The notes: a model not told the origin generated them from the letters alone. DNA of 37,529 nt from Bacteroidota bacterium (GCA_026391805.1 JAPLDJ010000013.1:1-37529); one strand, 5' to 3'; positions 1 to 8,261 are shown, counted from the stretch's first letter. Program-made: numbers and translations.

Positions 1-66
1 AAAAAATGTATATTTGTATAACCGTCTAAAACCGATAAAATCAAAAGAAAATGAGGGGAAAATGGG

Positions 67-133
67 GGTGGTCAATTTGCACCGGAAAGAAGGTGGTCAC
101 TTTCAACCGGATTTAGGTGGTCAATATCACCGG
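67..133. repeat. Triple GGTGGTCA...CCGG repeat, remnant of an IS21-like terminus
   Basis: Three near-identical 18-19 bp units lie head to tail at 67-85, 92-110 and 116-133. Each begins GGTGGTCA and ends ACCGG. Arrays of this kind form the ends of IS21-family elements in Bacteroidota, where they are transposase binding sites. No istA or istB gene is visible in the window, so this is either the end of an element lying to the left or a solo remnant. A related pair of TGACCACC units occurs at 23379-23410. Confidence 0.55.
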
Positions 134-289
134 ATTTTGCACTTACCTACCGGATAGGTTTCCAGACCTACTGCCTGTATTAGTCCCCATTCTTTTCTGA
201 CAGTTGCCATGAACCATTTAGAATTTTAGACTACGGGTCTTTTAAAGGTAATAGTTAAGGCAACTTTTTTAACAACTAAAAACAAAATT
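134..289 (+). other. Non-coding leader of the IS110-type transposase; candidate bridge RNA region
   Basis: About 155 bp separates the IS21-like repeats from the transposase start. It contains three alternating 5-mers: ACCTA at 145-149, TAGGT at 155-159 and ACCTA at 166-170. These can form two mutually exclusive hairpins. A further pairing of TAGTT with AACTA is possible near 250-280. In the IS110 group proper, the non-coding region on the transposase 5' side encodes a structured bridge RNA that specifies donor and target DNA. Position and size fit that, but I could not identify the guide loops or the element boundary. Confidence 0.3.
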
Positions 290-1282
290 ATGAAAAAAAC
301 TCAGATTATCGGAATTGATGTTTCGAAAGCCAAGTTAGATGTTTGGATACATTCAACGCATCAACATTTTACTGTACAGAATGATACAACAGGATTTGCA
401 AAGCTTTTGGAAGCGATCTTTACTTCGACAAAATGCAAAAAACAAGATTTGCTTTTTTGTTTTGAAAACACGGGGAAATACTCTAAGATGCTAAGCGTCT
501 TTTTACATTCTCAAGAAATTCTCTTTGTGATGGCCCCTGCACTTGAGATTAAAAAATCATTGGGAATTACTCGTGGTAAAAATGACAAGATAGATGCACG
601 CAGAATTGCTCGTTATGCTTACGAGAAACGAGATCGTTTAGTTCCGACTGTTTTACCTGGAGAAAAAATTGACAAACTCAAATCACTGCTTTCATTAAGA
701 GAAAAACTGATCAAACATCGTACAGCATACAAGAATGGAATTACGGACCTGAAAGATTGCTACACAGAAGGAGAAACCATAATCATTAAGGAAGTTCAGC
801 AAAGACTTATTAATGCTGTGAATGATGAAGTCCGAAATGTTGAAGAAGAAGTTGCTCATATTATTAAAATGGATCCCTTGATGGACAGAAACTTCAATTT
901 GATAACTTCGGTAAAAGGGATCGGCAAAATCTTAGGATTTTACTTGATCGCTTTTACAGAGAATTTCACCGCATTTATTGACGCCCGATCATTCGCTTGT
1001 TTTGCTGGTACGGCACCTTTTGCAAATTCATCTGGAACGGTTATAGGTAAGTCCAGAGTTCACCCATACGCAAACAAGCAAATAAAATCATTATTAAATA
1101 TGGCTGCAATGTCTGCAATACAACTTAAAGGAGAATATAGGGAATACTACAACAAACGATTAGAAATTGGAAAAAACAAAATGAGTTCATTAAATATTAT
1201 TCGAAACAAAATACTGTTTAGAGTGTTTGCTGTAGTTAAAAGAGGATCACCTTATGTAGATCTTTACAGATATGCTGCATAA
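290..1282 (+). CDS. IS110-family transposase (DEDD recombinase)
   Basis: The 330-residue protein has the two-domain plan of IS110 transposases. The N-terminal RuvC-like domain opens with GIDVSKAKLDV and offers D10, E59, D99 and D102 as the DEDD acidic set (FENTGKY; GKNDKIDARR). A coiled middle section spans about 130-200. The C-terminal Transposase_20 domain has VKGIGKILG near 208-215 and FAGTAPFANSSGT, where S248 is the likely catalytic serine by analogy with IS621. The length is typical and the frame is intact, so the element may be active. IS110 elements lack terminal inverted repeats and usually act with a structured bridge RNA, so the ends cannot be read by eye; the right end probably lies near 1300-1320. 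The start is the first ATG after an A-rich leader. Low GC compared with the neighbouring genes is consistent with recent arrival. Confidence 0.93.
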   Translation: MKKTQIIGIDVSKAKLDVWIHSTHQHFTVQNDTTGFAKLLEAIFTSTKCKKQDLLFCFENTGKYSKMLSVFLHSQEILFVMAPALEIKKSLGITRGKNDKIDARRIARYAYEKRDRLVPTVLPGEKIDKLKSLLSLREKLIKHRTAYKNGITDLKDCYTEGETIIIKEVQQRLINAVNDEVRNVEEEVAHIIKMDPLMDRNFNLITSVKGIGKILGFYLIAFTENFTAFIDARSFACFAGTAPFANSSGTVIGKSRVHPYANKQIKSLLNMAAMSAIQLKGEYREYYNKRLEIGKNKMSSLNIIRNKILFRVFAVVKRGSPYVDLYRYAA

Positions 1283-1681
1283 AAAATAATAGAAATTTGG
1301 TTTTATCTTAGAATACAGGCAGGTGAGCAGCCTTGACCAGCGCGGGTCCAATGACTGATATTAGCCTCGTGAGGTGGCAAGTTCAGCGCTGGGCGCAGCT
1401 GCGATGTGGCAACGAGGCCCGCCCGGCCTGAGGGCAAAACATCAGACTGGTACAAAGCCTAAACAATAGGAAATCACTGGTATGAATCCCAGGGTCCCGG
1501 ATATCCAGGAGACCCTGTTTCGGGGCAAGCCCAGGTAATTAATCCATGCACCTCAACCCCCGTGGGGCTGATTAAAGCCGCATTGTACAACCCGGTGGAA
1601 TGGCTGAAGGATGAATAACGTTTTATTACATCCGATGTTTGTATATGCTTGGCTGTTTTCATAAAGTACTGACCGATTTTA
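1283..1681. other. Repeat-rich intergenic region downstream of the transposase
   Basis: No convincing gene. It holds a dispersed repeat in minus orientation (1322-1440), a hairpin pairing CAGGGTC (1490-1496) with GACCCTG (1511-1517), a GGGGCAAGCCC fragment near 1522, and a short segment near 1547-1578 (GCACCTCAACCCCCGT then GGCTGATTA) that recurs near 8199-8260. A 62-codon minus-strand frame across 1474-1662 is made of these palindromes and is not a gene. Confidence 0.6.
1322..1440 (-). repeat. Dispersed intergenic repeat, copy A
   Basis: Two blocks match copy B in reverse orientation. Positions 1322-1354 are an exact reverse complement of 3240-3272 (33 bp). Positions 1377-1410 match 3184-3217 with one mismatch in 34. 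The far end, 1425-1440, is the reverse complement of the TGTTTTGCCCTCAGGCCG block seen at 7051-7068. Copies A and B form an inverted pair around the TPR gene. Confidence 0.85.
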
Positions 1682-1713
1682 TTTGTGCAATCGTGGTCAT
1701 TTGCTTATTTTTA
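1682..1713 (+). promoter_or_regulatory. Candidate Bacteroidota promoter for the TPR gene
   Basis: TTTG at 1682-1685 is followed after 20 bp by TATTTTTA at 1706-1713, close to the TTTG/TAnnTTTG consensus of Bacteroidota. The start codon at 1738 lies about 25 bp downstream. This supports 1738 over the upstream in-frame ATG at 1639. Confidence 0.45.
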
Positions 1714-1737
1714 GTTGGAATTCCCAATAGCAGATTC

Positions 1738-3048
1738 ATGAAAGTCCCAAACAATAAAACATTACTCCTGCTGGTCGTTGTCATAACAGTCACAACCAGT
1801 GTATTTGCCCAGAATCAGAATATCCGGGATAAAGAGATAACTGCAAAATATCAGCAGTTGATGGATTCATATCAGTACAATGAGGCTTGTCAGGTGGCCA
1901 GCCAGTTACACGGCATGGATAGTCTGAATATTGATTATATGACCATGATGGGACGTGCGCTGACTTCCGGTTATCAGTTTCAACAGGCGTCAGAGATCTT
2001 CACCAAAGCATATTTGCTGGATACCACCAATACAAAAACATTGTTTGAATTGGTCAATGTTTGCCGGCAACTTGGAGATTTCAGGCAGGCCATCGCGTAT
2101 TGTCAGAAACTGGTTGATCTGCATCCCGAAAATTCCTTTTTCACCATTCAGTTCGCCAACCTGTATAGTGGAACATATGACTTCCGGATGGCTAAGGATA
2201 TTCTGCTTCCTTTATACCGGCGGGATTCACTGAATACTTATGTACTGAAGCAACTTGCAAATTCATATAACGAGCTTCAGCAGGTTGATTCGGCCATTCA
2301 GTTTTATTCCAGGTACCTTGTCCTTGTTCCTTATGATGCCGGTATCACGGTAAAACTGGCCAACCTTTTTATCCGGAAGAGGAATTATGCCGCCGGATTA
2401 TGCCTGACGGAAACGTTTTTAGCTAAGGATTCCGCCAATACAGGTGTCCTGAAAATCAATGCCTATTGTAATTACCTGATGAAAGAGTACCAGGTTGCTG
2501 CACAGAGATTCTCAAAATGTGTAACACTCGGTGATAAATCAAAATTTACCTTAAAATATTCCGGGCTGTCCTTGTACAGGCAGGAGCTGTATGACCTCGC
2601 AGAACCTCAGTTCCGGCTGGCATATCTTGCAGATACTACGGATGCAGAGGTTTGTTTTTATTATGGGGTTTCTGCCTATCGTTCTGCCTTACCGGATACA
2701 GGAGTCTTTTACCTGGAGAAAGCATTAGAGCTGCTGTTACCCGATCCTCAATTTTTACGCACCCTTTATATTGAACTTGCAGGTGCATATACGGACAACG
2801 GGCGAAGCGATACTGCATTGACAATATTAAAATCGGCTTATGAAGCCAATCCGGATTACCCGATACTCGCTTTTAAAATCGCTTACCAGTATGATTATTA
2901 TCTGCGCAAACCTTTTGAAGCACTGCCATACTATAAAATATTTTTAAAGAAATGTCCTGAATCTGAAAAAGCTGAAGTCAATATACCTCTGCGACACTCT
3001 TACTATGAATATACATTAAACCGCGTAAAAGAAATTAATGGAAAATAA
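1738..3048 (+). CDS. Secreted tetratricopeptide-repeat protein
   Basis: The open frame begins at 1639, but the better start is 1738. It opens a clear signal peptide (MKVPNNKTLLLLVVVITVTT, then SVFAQ), whereas the 33 residues before it look unlike a leader and overlap a candidate promoter. The mature part, about 410 residues, is a run of roughly ten TPR-type helical pairs, with repeated patterns such as YNEACQVASQL, QFQQASEIFTKAYLLD, FRQAIAYCQKLVDLHP, QQVDSAIQFYSRYLVLVP and YDLAEPQFRLAYLAD. TPR solenoids mediate protein-protein contacts; here the protein would act in the periplasm or on the outer membrane. No enzymatic domain and no sorting tail are visible. The gene stands alone between two inverted copies of a dispersed repeat, so context gives no partner. 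Confidence 0.85.
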   Translation: MKVPNNKTLLLLVVVITVTTSVFAQNQNIRDKEITAKYQQLMDSYQYNEACQVASQLHGMDSLNIDYMTMMGRALTSGYQFQQASEIFTKAYLLDTTNTKTLFELVNVCRQLGDFRQAIAYCQKLVDLHPENSFFTIQFANLYSGTYDFRMAKDILLPLYRRDSLNTYVLKQLANSYNELQQVDSAIQFYSRYLVLVPYDAGITVKLANLFIRKRNYAAGLCLTETFLAKDSANTGVLKINAYCNYLMKEYQVAAQRFSKCVTLGDKSKFTLKYSGLSLYRQELYDLAEPQFRLAYLADTTDAEVCFYYGVSAYRSALPDTGVFYLEKALELLLPDPQFLRTLYIELAGAYTDNGRSDTALTILKSAYEANPDYPILAFKIAYQYDYYLRKPFEALPYYKIFLKKCPESEKAEVNIPLRHSYYEYTLNRVKEINGK

Positions 3049-3373
3049 AATGGTATTAACCCCAGGGCAAGTCGACGACACCCGGCTAAGCGGCATTTAT
3101 AATGCCGCTTTAAACGATTCACATAATTGTCCTGTTTTGCGCTCAGGCCGCCTGCCTGCCGGCAGGCAGGCGCAGGCCATATCGCCACATTGCAGCTGCG
3201 CCCAGCGCTGAACTTGCAAACATACGTGGCTATCATCACTCATTGGACCCGCGCTGGTCAAGGCTGCTCACCGGCCGGTAGGCAGGTGTGGCGATTGTAA
3301 TTTATTTTCTTTTCTGACAGGGAGTATTAATAAGCCACTTTCAGGTAAACCGGAATCAATCTAAAAGGTAAAT
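3049..3373. other. Intergenic region filled by dispersed repeat copy B
   Basis: Nothing here looks coding. It contains a partial CCCCAGGGCAAG palindrome arm near 3060, the 69 bp block at 3082-3150, a CCTGCC/GGCAGG palindrome near 3151-3171, and the second half of the dispersed repeat to 3272. A 78-codon minus-strand frame runs through the repeat and is rejected. Confidence 0.6.
3082..3272 (+). repeat. Dispersed intergenic repeat, copy B
   Basis: A mosaic of three blocks. Positions 3082-3150 are almost identical to 6853-6920 (one indel plus minor changes) and include a 10 bp stem pairing AAGCGGCATT (3088-3097) with AATGCCGCTT (3101-3110). Positions 3184-3217 and 3240-3272 match copy A in reverse. 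A related form lies at 7051-7170. Block order is kept between copies while spacers differ, as expected for a decayed mobile or REP-like family. Confidence 0.85.
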
Positions 3374-3946
3374 ATGAAACTTTCTCTTCCACCAAACAGT
3401 ATATTACACCCCTCTCCGGTGCTCATTATTGGGACATATGGCTCCGATGGCAAACCCAATATGATGAATGCCGCATGGGGTGGAATTGTATCAAGCAAGC
3501 CACCTTGTATCAGTGTGTCTATAAGGGAGGGCAAACTCAGTTTTCACAACATCAAACAAACCGAGGCATTCACAGTAAACATTCCCTCTGAAAAGTATTT
3601 TAAAGAGGCCGATTTTGTCGGCATTGTTTCGGGAAAAGAATACGACAAATTCAAAAAGACCGGCCTCACCCCGGAAAGGAGTAAACTGGTCAATGCACCA
3701 ATCGTAAAAGAATTTCCCTATTCTCTTGAATGTAAACTGATCAGGGAGATTAATTTTGGTTCACATACAATGTTCATTGGAGAAATTGTCGGAATGGTCG
3801 CTGATAGCGAGGTTCTGAATCCAAAACAACTTCCCGACATTGAGAAAGTCAGACCCATAATATGGGGTTCATTTGGAAGTCAGGCCTATTATAATATCGG
3901 AAATAAACTTGGTGAATCGTTTTCCGCTGGAAACGAGTTGAAATAA
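3374..3946 (+). CDS. Flavin reductase / flavoredoxin family protein
   Basis: The 190-residue protein is a single flavin reductase-like (split-barrel FMN-binding) domain. Recognisable features are the opening HPSPVLIIGTYGSDGKPNMM, then NAAWGGIVSSKPPCISVSI, SFHNIKQTEAFTVNIPS and the mid-protein DFVGIVSGKEYDKF. These match flavoredoxins, which bind FMN tightly and pass electrons in anaerobic metabolism or reduce flavins. There is no signal peptide, so it is cytoplasmic. It sits alone in its orientation, with 171 bp to the next gene and repeats upstream. The physiological partner cannot be told from the sequence. Confidence 0.85.
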   Translation: MKLSLPPNSILHPSPVLIIGTYGSDGKPNMMNAAWGGIVSSKPPCISVSIREGKLSFHNIKQTEAFTVNIPSEKYFKEADFVGIVSGKEYDKFKKTGLTPERSKLVNAPIVKEFPYSLECKLIREINFGSHTMFIGEIVGMVADSEVLNPKQLPDIEKVRPIIWGSFGSQAYYNIGNKLGESFSAGNELK

Positions 3947-4117
3947 AGGAAAACTATTTTTGCATTCTCCGGTACCAATCCGGAATTTCTCTTGTAATTT
4001 TGTTATTACTTCCGAAATGCCATCAATAATGACAGATTGGCTGCATTGCAGATATTTGCCTGAATACCTTTAATTGCTGAAAAAATAATCTAACCCGTTA
4101 TCAAAAAATCAACAAAC

Positions 4118-6751
4118 ATGAAAAGGTTTTCTACATTGATTATCTTATCTCTCGTTTGTTTTAACCTGACTTATGGGAAACAAGTTGATGAGATGACAGC
4201 ACGGACTGTCGGGCAAAACTTCTTTGCAAAACGGATTGACTCAAAGACGTTAAAGCGTATTTCCGGCCTTGAGCTGGTTTATACTGCCCAGTCAGATAAC
4301 AGGAATAACTCCGGTTCAGGGGCAGGAGGAACATGCTTCTATGTTTTTAATGTTAATTCTGCGCAGGGTTTTATTATCGTATCGGCTGAAGATAATGTGG
4401 CTCCGGTGTTGGCCTACTCTGATGAATCAGGATTTAATGTAAACAATATAGCTCCTGATGTGTCCTGGTGGTTAAATGGATACAAGGAGCAGATTGAGGA
4501 AGTGAGAGCTAAAAACATGCAGGCAACTGATGAAATCAAATCCCGTTGGGAATCACTGAAAACAGGTACAGGTTCCTATATGTTGTACAGATCTGTAAAA
4601 ACCGTGAATCCGCTCGAGCAAACCACCTGGGATCAATTGCCCAATTACAATGCCATGTGTCCTTATGATAATTCAGCAAATCAACGTACCGTTACCGGAT
4701 GTGTTGCGACAGGTATGGCCCAGATCCTGAGATACTGGAATGCGCCTGCCAATGGAGCCGGCTTTCATTCTTACACTGATCCCAGATATGGGATACAGTC
4801 GGCTAATTTCGGCAATACCACCTATGATTGGTCGAATATGCCCCTGTCCGTTACCGGGGCAAATACTGCAGTTGCAACCCTGATGTATCATTGCGGGGTG
4901 AGTGTCGGGATGACCTATGGCATTGCAGCAACGGGCGGAAGTTCAGCCTATGTCGTCTCATCCCAAAGTCCTGTGCAGGCCTGCGCCGAATATGCATTGA
5001 AGACTTATTTTGGTTACCCGAATGCTGTGGGGAAAGTCAGGTCAGACTATCCCAATAAAACGGATTGGCAATCGCTATTAAAAACAGAACTTGATGGAGG
5101 ACGTCCTGTTCTTTATGCAGGTTTGGGAAGTGGGGGCGGTCACTGTTTTAATTGTGACGGGTATGATGCAAATGATTTTTTCCATTTTAACTGGGGCTGG
5201 TCGGGGCAATTTGACGGGTATTTTGATATCGATGCATTAAACCCCGCAGGTACTGGTACCGGTGGCGGAACCGGAGGTTTTAATAGCGGTCAGCAGTGCA
5301 TCATTGGAATTCAGGGCCCGAATGGCACCGGGAGTCAGTCTTCCACACTGGATTTGTATGATTTTGTTACAGCCACACCTTCAGATATAGAATATGGTGA
5401 TGCTTTCACCGTTCAAACCAATATTGCTAACTATACCACTACAAATTTCAACGGTTATTTGTACGCTGCAATATTTGATGCAAACAATACTTTTGTTGAT
5501 TATGTTCAGGCTCTTTCAGGTATCTCAATTCCTGCAGGCGGTCATTTAAATGGCGGAGTTACCTTTTCCAACACCGGATTGCTGACCATGCTTCCGGGAA
5601 ATTATTCCATCGGGATTTTTTATTCCGTTAACAACGACAGCCTCTGGATAAAAGTATCCGATACAAATGGCTATACGAATCAGGCATCCATCAGGGTGCA
5701 TCATGCCAATACGCTGGAGTTGTATTCGGATATGGTATTAACTCCGGGTTCTACGTTGGTCCAGGGGGAGGCTGCATCGGTCCACCTTGATGTTACAAAT
5801 ACCGGCGCAACTGCCTTTACCGGAATATACGATGTCTCCCTGTATGATCTTGATGGGTATGCAGTCGCTACCATCGGAGAGCTGACTGGTCAGAGCCTGG
5901 CTGCAGGGGGCCATACCAACGGTCTGGACTTTAACACAACAAATCTTAATTGCGATCCCGGAACATACTTCCTGGCCATGCAATATTTGCCGGATGGCAT
6001 AGGTCCGTCATGGGAATTAACCGGTTCGACAAATTACCCGAATCCTGTGGAAGTCACAGTTCAGCAGGCTCCATATGGCGCTGATCCCTGGGAATCCAAT
6101 AATAACATACAAACAGCATCAAACCTGTCGGTCACCTTCACAGGGAACACCGCCACCATCAATACCCTTAATGCCAATATCGCAAATTCTCCAACAACTG
6201 ATTATGATTATTATAAACTGGTTTTACTACCTGGTTACAGTTATACGGTCGGAGCCATGTTGTACGATTTACTAAACCCCGGTGGCACTGGCCCGACCTA
6301 TACTGTGGATGCAATTTGCTCCGTTTCCACGGATATGGGAACTACCTTTACCAATACATTTGATGGCCCTATGGCGAATAGTGTTGTTTCTCCATCAGGC
6401 GGGACAATTTATTTTCTTGTATCGCCAAAATTCACAGGCAAAACAGGAACGTATGACCTGTCATTGAATCTCATCAGGAATCCTCTTGGAATAAATGACC
6501 TGACACCGGAGGCAATAAATATCTATCCAAATCCGGCGAAGGACGTTCTTATGATTGACCTTACTGCATTTAATGGCAATTTTAACCAGGTCCGGATCAT
6601 GAACACGCAGGGACAGCAGGTTGTGACAGTAAATCCAAACGGGGACCAGACTTTCAGTGTAAAGGTTGATAATCTTCCGGAAGGAATTTATTTCGTGCAA
6701 TTGCAAACCGAAAACGGAGTCTATTCCAAAAAGTTCATAATAACGAAATAA
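4118..6751 (+). CDS. Secreted C10 (streptopain-like) cysteine protease with T9SS sorting domain
   Basis: Signal peptide 1-20 (ends NLTYG), then a Spi/pro-inhibitor-like propeptide to about residue 160. The C10 peptidase domain spans about 165-395. C195 in TVTGCVATGMAQIL is the nucleophile and H342 in GGGHCFNCDGYD the catalytic His, followed by FHFNWGWSG, the usual family motif around N358 and W359. Residues 400-690 form two CARDB-like beta-sandwich repeats (each with SIPAGGHLNGG or SLAAGGHTNGL). Next comes a pre-peptidase-like beta domain, 690-795. The last 75 residues are a type A T9SS sorting domain, with IYPNPAKD and ending GVYSKKFIITK. It is therefore a secreted, zymogen-type protease delivered to the cell surface or medium. 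Relatives include SpeB and prevotellal interpain; at 877 residues this one has extra modules. It lies in a single-gene unit. Confidence 0.93.
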   Translation: MKRFSTLIILSLVCFNLTYGKQVDEMTARTVGQNFFAKRIDSKTLKRISGLELVYTAQSDNRNNSGSGAGGTCFYVFNVNSAQGFIIVSAEDNVAPVLAYSDESGFNVNNIAPDVSWWLNGYKEQIEEVRAKNMQATDEIKSRWESLKTGTGSYMLYRSVKTVNPLEQTTWDQLPNYNAMCPYDNSANQRTVTGCVATGMAQILRYWNAPANGAGFHSYTDPRYGIQSANFGNTTYDWSNMPLSVTGANTAVATLMYHCGVSVGMTYGIAATGGSSAYVVSSQSPVQACAEYALKTYFGYPNAVGKVRSDYPNKTDWQSLLKTELDGGRPVLYAGLGSGGGHCFNCDGYDANDFFHFNWGWSGQFDGYFDIDALNPAGTGTGGGTGGFNSGQQCIIGIQGPNGTGSQSSTLDLYDFVTATPSDIEYGDAFTVQTNIANYTTTNFNGYLYAAIFDANNTFVDYVQALSGISIPAGGHLNGGVTFSNTGLLTMLPGNYSIGIFYSVNNDSLWIKVSDTNGYTNQASIRVHHANTLELYSDMVLTPGSTLVQGEAASVHLDVTNTGATAFTGIYDVSLYDLDGYAVATIGELTGQSLAAGGHTNGLDFNTTNLNCDPGTYFLAMQYLPDGIGPSWELTGSTNYPNPVEVTVQQAPYGADPWESNNNIQTASNLSVTFTGNTATINTLNANIANSPTTDYDYYKLVLLPGYSYTVGAMLYDLLNPGGTGPTYTVDAICSVSTDMGTTFTNTFDGPMANSVVSPSGGTIYFLVSPKFTGKTGTYDLSLNLIRNPLGINDLTPEAINIYPNPAKDVLMIDLTAFNGNFNQVRIMNTQGQQVVTVNPNGDQTFSVKVDNLPEGIYFVQLQTENGVYSKKFIITK

Positions 6752-6852
6752 TATTCTCACCCTCCGGGGGAAATATACAAAGCCTTTTCTAGCCGCAAAG
6801 ACGTTAAGATGAAACGTAAAATTCGCAAAGGGGTTGATTCCTGATATCTACT

Positions 6853-6920
6853 CCGGCTAAGCGGCATTTTAATGCCGCTTTAAACGATTCACATAATTGT
6901 CCTGTTTTGCGCTCAGGCCG
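6853..6920 (+). repeat. 68 bp repeat block with 10 bp palindrome
   Basis: Nearly identical to 3082-3150. It contains a perfect stem of AAGCGGCATT (6859-6868) and AATGCCGCTT (6871-6880) with a TT loop, and ends in the TTTTGCGCTCAGGCCG block that recurs at 7051-7068 (one base changed) and inverted at 7488-7503. Confidence 0.85.
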
Positions 6921-7503
6921 TGCGGGTACTCTTACTTTCTTTTTCATTCTGTACTTTTCTTTTGCGTGTCTCCCGCTGCGCGGGACAGGCGCCAGAGAAG
7001 TCCCAGTAAACTGAATTATTCCCTGTTGTTTAGTTTTTGTATTTATTTGATGTTTTGCCCTCAGGCCGGGCGGGCCTCGTTGCCGCAACGCGTCTGCGCC
7101 CAGCGCTAAGATTGCAACCCTTTATTCGGTTTAGCAAATATGGGTCACGCGCTGGTCAAGGCCGCTTATGCGGCAACTGTTATCGTTTTTTCTTCACTAA
7201 CCTGAGTCGAAAGATTTGACATTGCTGGCCTTTCATATTTTTGCCTTAGGGTTTGAGGCGGCGACGAATGGATTCATTGAAACTGGCGAAGATTCCGTTA
7301 AAAGCCAGGCGGAGAAGTGAGCCCCGTTATTAACATACATCCGGTTGCAAATCGTCAATGAGAAAGGGGCGAACGGCTTGCCTGGCTTAGGAATCGAGCA
7401 GGTGGTTCCGCCGAAAACCCAGGCTGTCTTTTTCTTTTGGTACCTTTCTTTTGGACATGCAAAAGAAAAGTACAGAATAGAAACCCGCGCGGCCTGAGCG
7501 CAA
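6904..7503. repeat. Imperfect inverted repeat pair (6904-6965 and 7441-7503)
   Basis: The left arm contains TTTTGCGCTCAGGCCG, GCGGGT, then TTCTGTACTTTTCTTTTGC. The right arm read on the minus strand has the same order: TTTGCGCTCAGGCCG, GCGGGT, then TTCTGTACTTTTCTTTTGC. The arms enclose about 475 bp with no gene. Confidence 0.7.
7051..7170 (+). repeat. Dispersed intergenic repeat, copy C (diverged)
   Basis: It shares with copies A and B the blocks TGTTTTGCCCTCAGGCCG, TGCGCCCAGCGCT and GCGCTGGTCAAGGC in the same order, but is more diverged in between. It is closest to copy A at its left end (CGGGCGGGCCTCGTTGCC). Confidence 0.75.
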
Positions 7504-7506
7504 ATT

Positions 7507-8091
7507 TTAAAGTTCGCTGATGGTTAGCATTGTTTGATTTTTCGGTTTACACTTCATGTACGATTTTGTCTCTTCAATGATCTCCCAGCATCCTGAATCA
7601 CTGACCTTGCTTTTTGCCAGTTCTCTTGGCTGGTGCCCGTCTTCAAGATATAAAACACCCTCACTCTTTGTAATTCTGTTGAGTTCTTTCAGGAAGCTTT
7701 TTGCATCACTCACCATGTGGAACATATCCAATGCATAAACCAGATCCGCAGTTTGAGGTGGAATATTAACTGATTTTCCATCGGTTATGATCGGATGAAC
7801 ATTCTTCAGGTTATACTTAATGATAATCCGGTTGGCTGAATCAATGGCAAGTTCATGAATGTCTACCGCATAAACACTTCCTGATTCACCTGTTAATTCT
7901 GATGCCGGTTTAAGGAACCTGCCGGTTCCACAACCCCAATCGACAACAGTTTGCCCTTTCTGGATGTTGAAAGGATTCAGTTTTTTATCGGGTGACTTAA
8001 ACTTATCAGAGAGGTTGAACATGAATGCCATCATTTTAAACGCCCAGTCCGGCATTCTGTCCATTTCGTTTCCACACATTACTTTTTTCAT
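7507..8091 (-). CDS. Class I SAM-dependent methyltransferase
   Basis: A 194-residue Rossmann-fold methyltransferase. Motif I is VVDWGCGTGRF (49-59), the acidic residue binding the SAM ribose is D78 in VYAVDIHE, and further motifs are ADLVYALDMFHMV and FLKELNRITKSEGVLYLEDG. The length fits the small Methyltransf_11/25 type. The substrate cannot be assigned. The N-terminal MKKVMCGNEMDRMPDWAFKM resembles stand-alone methyltransferases often annotated as UbiE-like, but it lacks quinone-pathway neighbours. It is cytoplasmic and isolated in repeat-rich DNA. Confidence 0.85.
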   Translation of the reverse strand: MKKVMCGNEMDRMPDWAFKMMAFMFNLSDKFKSPDKKLNPFNIQKGQTVVDWGCGTGRFLKPASELTGESGSVYAVDIHELAIDSANRIIIKYNLKNVHPIITDGKSVNIPPQTADLVYALDMFHMVSDAKSFLKELNRITKSEGVLYLEDGHQPRELAKSKVSDSGCWEIIEETKSYMKCKPKNQTMLTISEL

Positions 8092-8212
8092 GGTCGGGTT
8101 GTAGTTGGTTGATCAAAATTAGCCATTACAAGGGATTATAAAAGAAGATTTCAGCAAAAATGAACCTCCTCGCCGCAGAGCGGGGAATTAACCCAAGCAC
8201 CTCAACCCCCGT

Positions 8213-8236
8213 CCCCTTCTCCTGAAGGAGAAGGGG
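8213..8236. repeat. Perfect 10 bp stem, TGAA loop
   Basis: CCCCTTCTCC, loop TGAA, GGAGAAGGGG. It is inserted within a GCACCTCAACCCCCGT...GGCTGATTA unit that appears near 1547-1578 without this hairpin. There is no T-tract, so an ordinary intrinsic terminator is less likely than a REP-like palindrome. Confidence 0.7.
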
Positions 8237-8261
8237 TGCAGGGGATGAGGCTGATTATAAA

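Larger units (their letters stand above)
6752..7506. other. 755 bp intergenic mosaic of dispersed repeats
   Basis: No gene supported. From left to right: the 68 bp block 6853-6920 shared with 3082-3150; a pyrimidine-rich segment 6921-6965 that recurs inverted at about 7445-7490; the dispersed repeat copy C at 7051-7170; and a non-coding stretch 7230-7440 with no recognisable content. Short frames on both strands run through repeat DNA. Confidence 0.6.

Noticed and set aside
1-133. CRISPR-like reading of the GGTGGTCA repeats
   Set aside because: Only three units, spacers of about 5-6 bp, no cas genes; they match insertion-sequence ends better.
1474-1662. 62-codon minus-strand frame
   Set aside because: Runs through palindromic and dispersed repeats, has no domain or leader, and overlaps the promoter of the TPR gene.
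3003-3239. 78-codon minus-strand frame after the TPR gene
   Set aside because: Made of dispersed repeat copy B; composition is unlike the real genes nearby.
6804-7219. Several 60-94 codon frames on both strands
   Set aside because: All lie in repeat mosaic; none shows a family motif, signal peptide or plausible start.
7230-7440. Possible structured RNA or riboswitch
   Set aside because: No recognisable riboswitch core, and no gene follows in the right orientation; kept only as part of a finding.
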